From Crossaster papposus (taxonomy: Eukaryota > Echinodermata > Asteroidea > Velatida > Solasteridae): a stretch of DNA of 64,000 bases. Both the position numbers and the translations under genes were made by a program. The stretch lies in contig JBAIAA010000673.1 of NCBI GenBank assembly GCA_037893245.1, positions 124,001 to 188,000 of the forward strand. The letters are read 5' to 3'. The number at the start of each line of letters is the position of its first letter. Positions within the stretch are counted from its first letter, which is position 1. Shown here one piece after another: positions 60,990-64,000 of the stretch. The notes under the pieces are model-generated. The model made no database searches and was not told the DNA's origin. It saw only the letters and a list, made by a program, of their open reading frames with translations.

Positions 60990-61225
60990 ACGTCGGCGTT
61001 ACGGTTTTTATTGACGTCGGCGTTACGGTTTTTATTGACGTCGGCGTTACGGTTTTTATTGACGTCGGCGTTACGGTTTTTATTGACGTCGGCGTTACGG
61101 TTTTTATTGACGTCGGCGTTACGGTTTTTATTGACGTCGGCGTTACGGTTTTTATTGACGTCGGCGTTACGGTTGTTATTGACGTCGGCGTTACGGTTGT
61201 TATTGACGTCGGCGTTACGGTTTTT
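60990..61225. repeat. 24-bp tandem array, right arm, ten units
   Basis: CGTCGGCGTTACGG recurs at exactly 24-bp spacing from 60990 to 61206, separated by TTTTTATTGA with T-to-G variants in two units. Each junction has GACGTC. A period of 8 codons makes an octapeptide-repeat frame that is not taken as a protein. Confidence 0.9.
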
Positions 61226-62230
61226 GAACGTGAGGGAGGCACGGTTTTTGAACGTGAGGGAGGCACGGTTTTCGACGTGGCAGCGTTACACTTTTGGGCT
61301 AAACGTAAGGGAGGCACGGTTTTCAACGTGACACAGGCACGAGTCGACTGATATATGTCTGCTACGGCGTTCCATATTCCTAGGCTGCTACACACAGAGT
61401 CTAGTCTAGCCCTAGACCCTTGTGTTATTTCGGCGCCCACCACGCGCGCAGATTCGTTAACGCTGTCTCTTTTTCAAATCCCGGCTTCGTGTGCGTTCTG
61501 GTCTCACGCATGCGTAGTTTACAAAATGCGGCTGGATCCATGTTCGCACTGGAGCCGACGTTTGACAAACGTACATGATTTGGTCCAGTCACGGGTGTCG
61601 GTTCGTCGTGAAATACCGCCCTCTATAACATCAGTGGTTTGTGTCAGTGATCGCGAAATAAACAACACGAAGGTCTTGGAACCAAGACTACACAGAGTCC
61701 AGAGCAGCTGAAGCTGGTGAAGGAGTCCAGGCTGTGCCGAAACCAACGCAAGATGTATCGGCTTTGGGACGAGTACGAAGCCCGACGTCTTATTCCTCCA
61801 TGATCCAACCTACTGGGAGCCTGCAAACATCTCACCGGGCCATGTTTGTAAGGAGGCACACACACAAACCAAACGGTCCTTTTCAGGACCATGCCTGTAA
61901 GGCACACCATAAACCAAACGGTCTTTTTCAGGACCAACAAAACTACAAAAGAGATAAATATCGTGCCATGTACCAACAAAAAATAATAATAATAAAGGAA
62001 GAAAAAATAAATGAAGTTTGAAGATTGTTCTGATATTTAATATGAAATCAAATAATTAATAAATAATTAATGGGAGAAAATAATTATATAAATTAATAAT
62101 AATACAAAAGAAGCAATAAAAAAGGGGAAACAATTAAAATAATTGGAAAACATAATAGGTTTTGACAACTATGAAGATTGTTATTATTTTATTTAGTATA
62201 AAAATCACATACAATATTTTGTTTAATAAA

Positions 62231-62887
62231 TCGTCACCGACACCACGAAGTAACACTCGACCATACTTCCATGCAGTAAAAAAAATAAAAAAATAACACG
62301 AAGTAACATTCTATAGAGTGTGTTACTTCATGAAAACGATTCTGAGCATTTTGCATGTCTGTGTAGTTCCACGAAGTAACTCTCTACTCTCGTCCCCAGG
62401 GGTACACGCACATGTACATAACACGGACATTTTACAGATACATGAATTGTACGCGCGCTCAATCAGTGTATTACGGCGCTCTACGGTCATTATTGAAAAC
62501 GACGTTGCATTCAAAGATTTCGTTTTCACGAAGTAGCACTGATATGATGCTTGTGTGCGCGCACTGTAACGTATTTCCTGCAGATTTCGTTTCCACGAAG
62601 TAGCACTGAGTTGTATGTGCGCGCACTGTACGGTTTTCTGCAGTTTTCGTTTTCACGAAGTAACACTCTTCTTAAATCTTTAATAAATTCGTAATTAATT
62701 AACCCATGGAAACATAAGTAACACAATCACGACGTTTTAATGTAGTACTTTATATAAATCCCAAACAGGTTTTCAATTCACATTTTATTTGCGGGATAAT
62801 AACTTGCAAACATTCAAACGCGTTTATCTTCAAATCAAAACTATTCGCTGTGTGTACATGAGTGCTACTTCGTGGTGTCGGTGACGA
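62231..62887. mobile_element. 657-bp MITE with iterated CACGAAGTAACAC motif
   Basis: Ends are TCGTCACCGACACCACGAAG and its complement. About eight copies of CACGAAGTA(A/G)CAC are spread in both orientations (62243, 62297, 62320, 62370, 62526, 62594, 62654, 62861). The left arm of the inverted repeat near 55000 has the same flanks without it, so it inserted after the arms formed. The target duplication appears to be only AA. Confidence 0.75.
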
Positions 62888-63620
62888 AATATTAAATAGA
62901 GGGCACCTCCCTCATCCTGGTTTTTGAAAGGGGATACGTCGCTGAGGGGAAACAATTCAAATGAAAACAGTGCTCAAGATCTTGTTATATCCTTGCGACT
63001 CGTCCTACAAGAAAAAAAGAGAGAAAAAATAACATTAATCACGAGGAAATTACAAACTCAATTTACTTGTTTTATGTCACAATAATCATGTCAATAATCG
63101 TGGGTACGAAATGACTTGGGTACGAATTGACTTGGGTACGAAATGACCGACATTCACCATGATGATGCACTCTTATTTTAGGAATACAAAAAACGTTACC
63201 CAATCACGATATCCACGTGATCTACAACCATAAACTTCACAACAGGCAGGCATTATTTGTGTTTGAGTACTGATGAAACGATGGTCTGGGCGCAGTGAAA
63301 TGGGAGAAGTGCAGTGGCCGATAACCGCACCGGCCTTAGTGTGTGCATGTGTCCGTTTACGTTACACACGCAGTTTATGGCAAAGATCGTAGAGCGCCGT
63401 ATAACGACTCTAATCAGTGACGTCATATTCGAAACGATGTGGAATATGAACTACTAGGCGGTCACCCGGGGTTTGTCGGTTCTCGGGTTTGTAGATCAGT
63501 CCCGTCGTCGGAAACGGGTCTTCCCCGGCCCGGTTCACACTGTCACACACGTACTCTCATTATATTACGCACACGCGCTTTGCAGGCCGTGTTTCATTTG
63601 GCAGTGGCGATGGCACGTCC

Positions 63621-64000
63621 GTACGTATTATTCATGAACATTAATTCGTGAACTGGCTGCCGATAGAAATTCGCCTATCCCACGAATAGCCGAACATTAC
63701 CAGCAAAATACCCCAACTGGACGTGTTCGGAGATAGTTCTGAGTCATACATTTCTGCAGATATTTCCACGGCAGCCATAATATTTTGTCTTCTGCATTTA
63801 GTTTATATATAATTATACGTGTGTGCAACGCAAAAGGGAAATCGACTCATCGAATTTACACGCAAGGGCAAATATCGGCTGACCTTCAATATACGCTATA
63901 TGCTGCACTGCTAAACCAAGCTGCATAAACCATGGAGGTAGGTTAAAATGAATTTACTATTGTTTTTAATTCTTTTGTTGAATTGGCATTTGATAATTTT
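63621..64000 (+). repeat. Promoter/first-exon segment, copy 2
   Basis: Direct repeat of 50757-51130 with a TATA box at 63804-63812. Confidence 0.85.
63932..63937 (+). CDS. First coding exon of a second microprotein gene (partial)
   Basis: ATGGAG is followed by a GTAGGT donor in the same context as 51062-51067. The remaining exon lies beyond the window, so the product cannot be read. Spacing from copy 1 is 12870 bp. Confidence 0.35.

Larger units (their letters stand above)
54619..63148. mobile_element. 8.5-kb inverted-repeat element with subterminal tandem arrays
   Basis: Both ends are arrays of a 16-bp unit TTCGTACCCAAGTCAT, seven on the left (from 54625) and three on the right in reverse (to 63148). 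Inward, both arms share a 54.8-55.1 kb block, inverted at 61.99-63.06 kb, containing AAGATCTTGAGCACTG. They also share a block with CCGTAGCAGACATATATCAG and then 24-bp arrays. No transposase is seen, so it looks like a large non-autonomous element or composite. No target duplication was found. The right arm was later expanded by a 657-bp insertion. Confidence 0.65.

Noticed and set aside
60966-61443. Frames encoding octapeptide repeats (LLTSALRF-like; KTVTPTSI-like on minus)
   Set aside because: A 24-bp repeat is 8 codons, so any stop-free unit yields such a frame; composition follows the DNA repeat.

Overview
The window is eukaryotic genomic DNA from an animal, most likely an invertebrate deuterostome (echinoderm-like). 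This is inferred from spliced RIG-I-like receptor (RLR) genes that carry a death-effector domain (DED) in place of the CARDs of vertebrate RIG-I, GT-AG introns, and dense MITE, SINE, CR1/L2-like LINE and Ty3/Gypsy content. I cannot fix the species.

From 0.96 to 47.0 kb there are three complete head-to-tail RLR genes on the + strand: RLR-A (963-10778), RLR-B (16564-33919) and RLR-C (39830-46994). Each encodes an N-terminal DED, a low-complexity linker, a two-lobed DExH helicase with a Hel2i insertion, and a zinc-binding C-terminal RNA-recognition domain (CxxC and Cx4C pairs). RLR-B and RLR-C have two extra phase-1 exons between DED and helicase. These exons encode repeated Gly/Asn/Tyr motifs that by eye resemble RHIM-type amyloid signalling motifs. 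Sequence relationships suggest RLR-B is a chimera. Its 5' exons match RLR-C, its helicase and C-terminal exons match RLR-A, and the spacers downstream of A and B match each other. This is what a tandem duplication with both breakpoints inside genes would leave.

Because the A-side and B-side segments are paralogous, each gives the empty site for insertions in the other. This fixes the target-site duplications of several elements: TTAA-flanked MITEs, a TTA-flanked Harbinger-like MITE, a CR1-like LINE in A, a 5'-truncated L2-like fragment in B, a nested palindromic element in the B spacer, and a complete 8.4-kb Ty3/Gypsy retrotransposon (19187-27579, minus strand). The two LTRs of that retrotransposon have equal length and look identical, and it has a textbook -1 frameshift signal between gag and pol.

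From 47 to 64 kb there are no RLR genes. The region holds a candidate two-exon single-pass membrane microprotein gene (51062-52021) whose promoter and first exon recur at the window end (from 63621). It also holds an 8.5-kb inverted-repeat structure (54619-63148) with subterminal 16-, 24- and 26-bp tandem arrays, a candidate small two-exon gene, and two internal elements that repeat a short phrase about eight times each.

How the RLR products may work together is inferred. The helicase and C-terminal domain would sense RNA, and the DED (plus the RHIM-like exons in B and C) would recruit death-domain-fold or amyloid adaptors. A perfect palindromic kappaB site lies upstream of B and of C.
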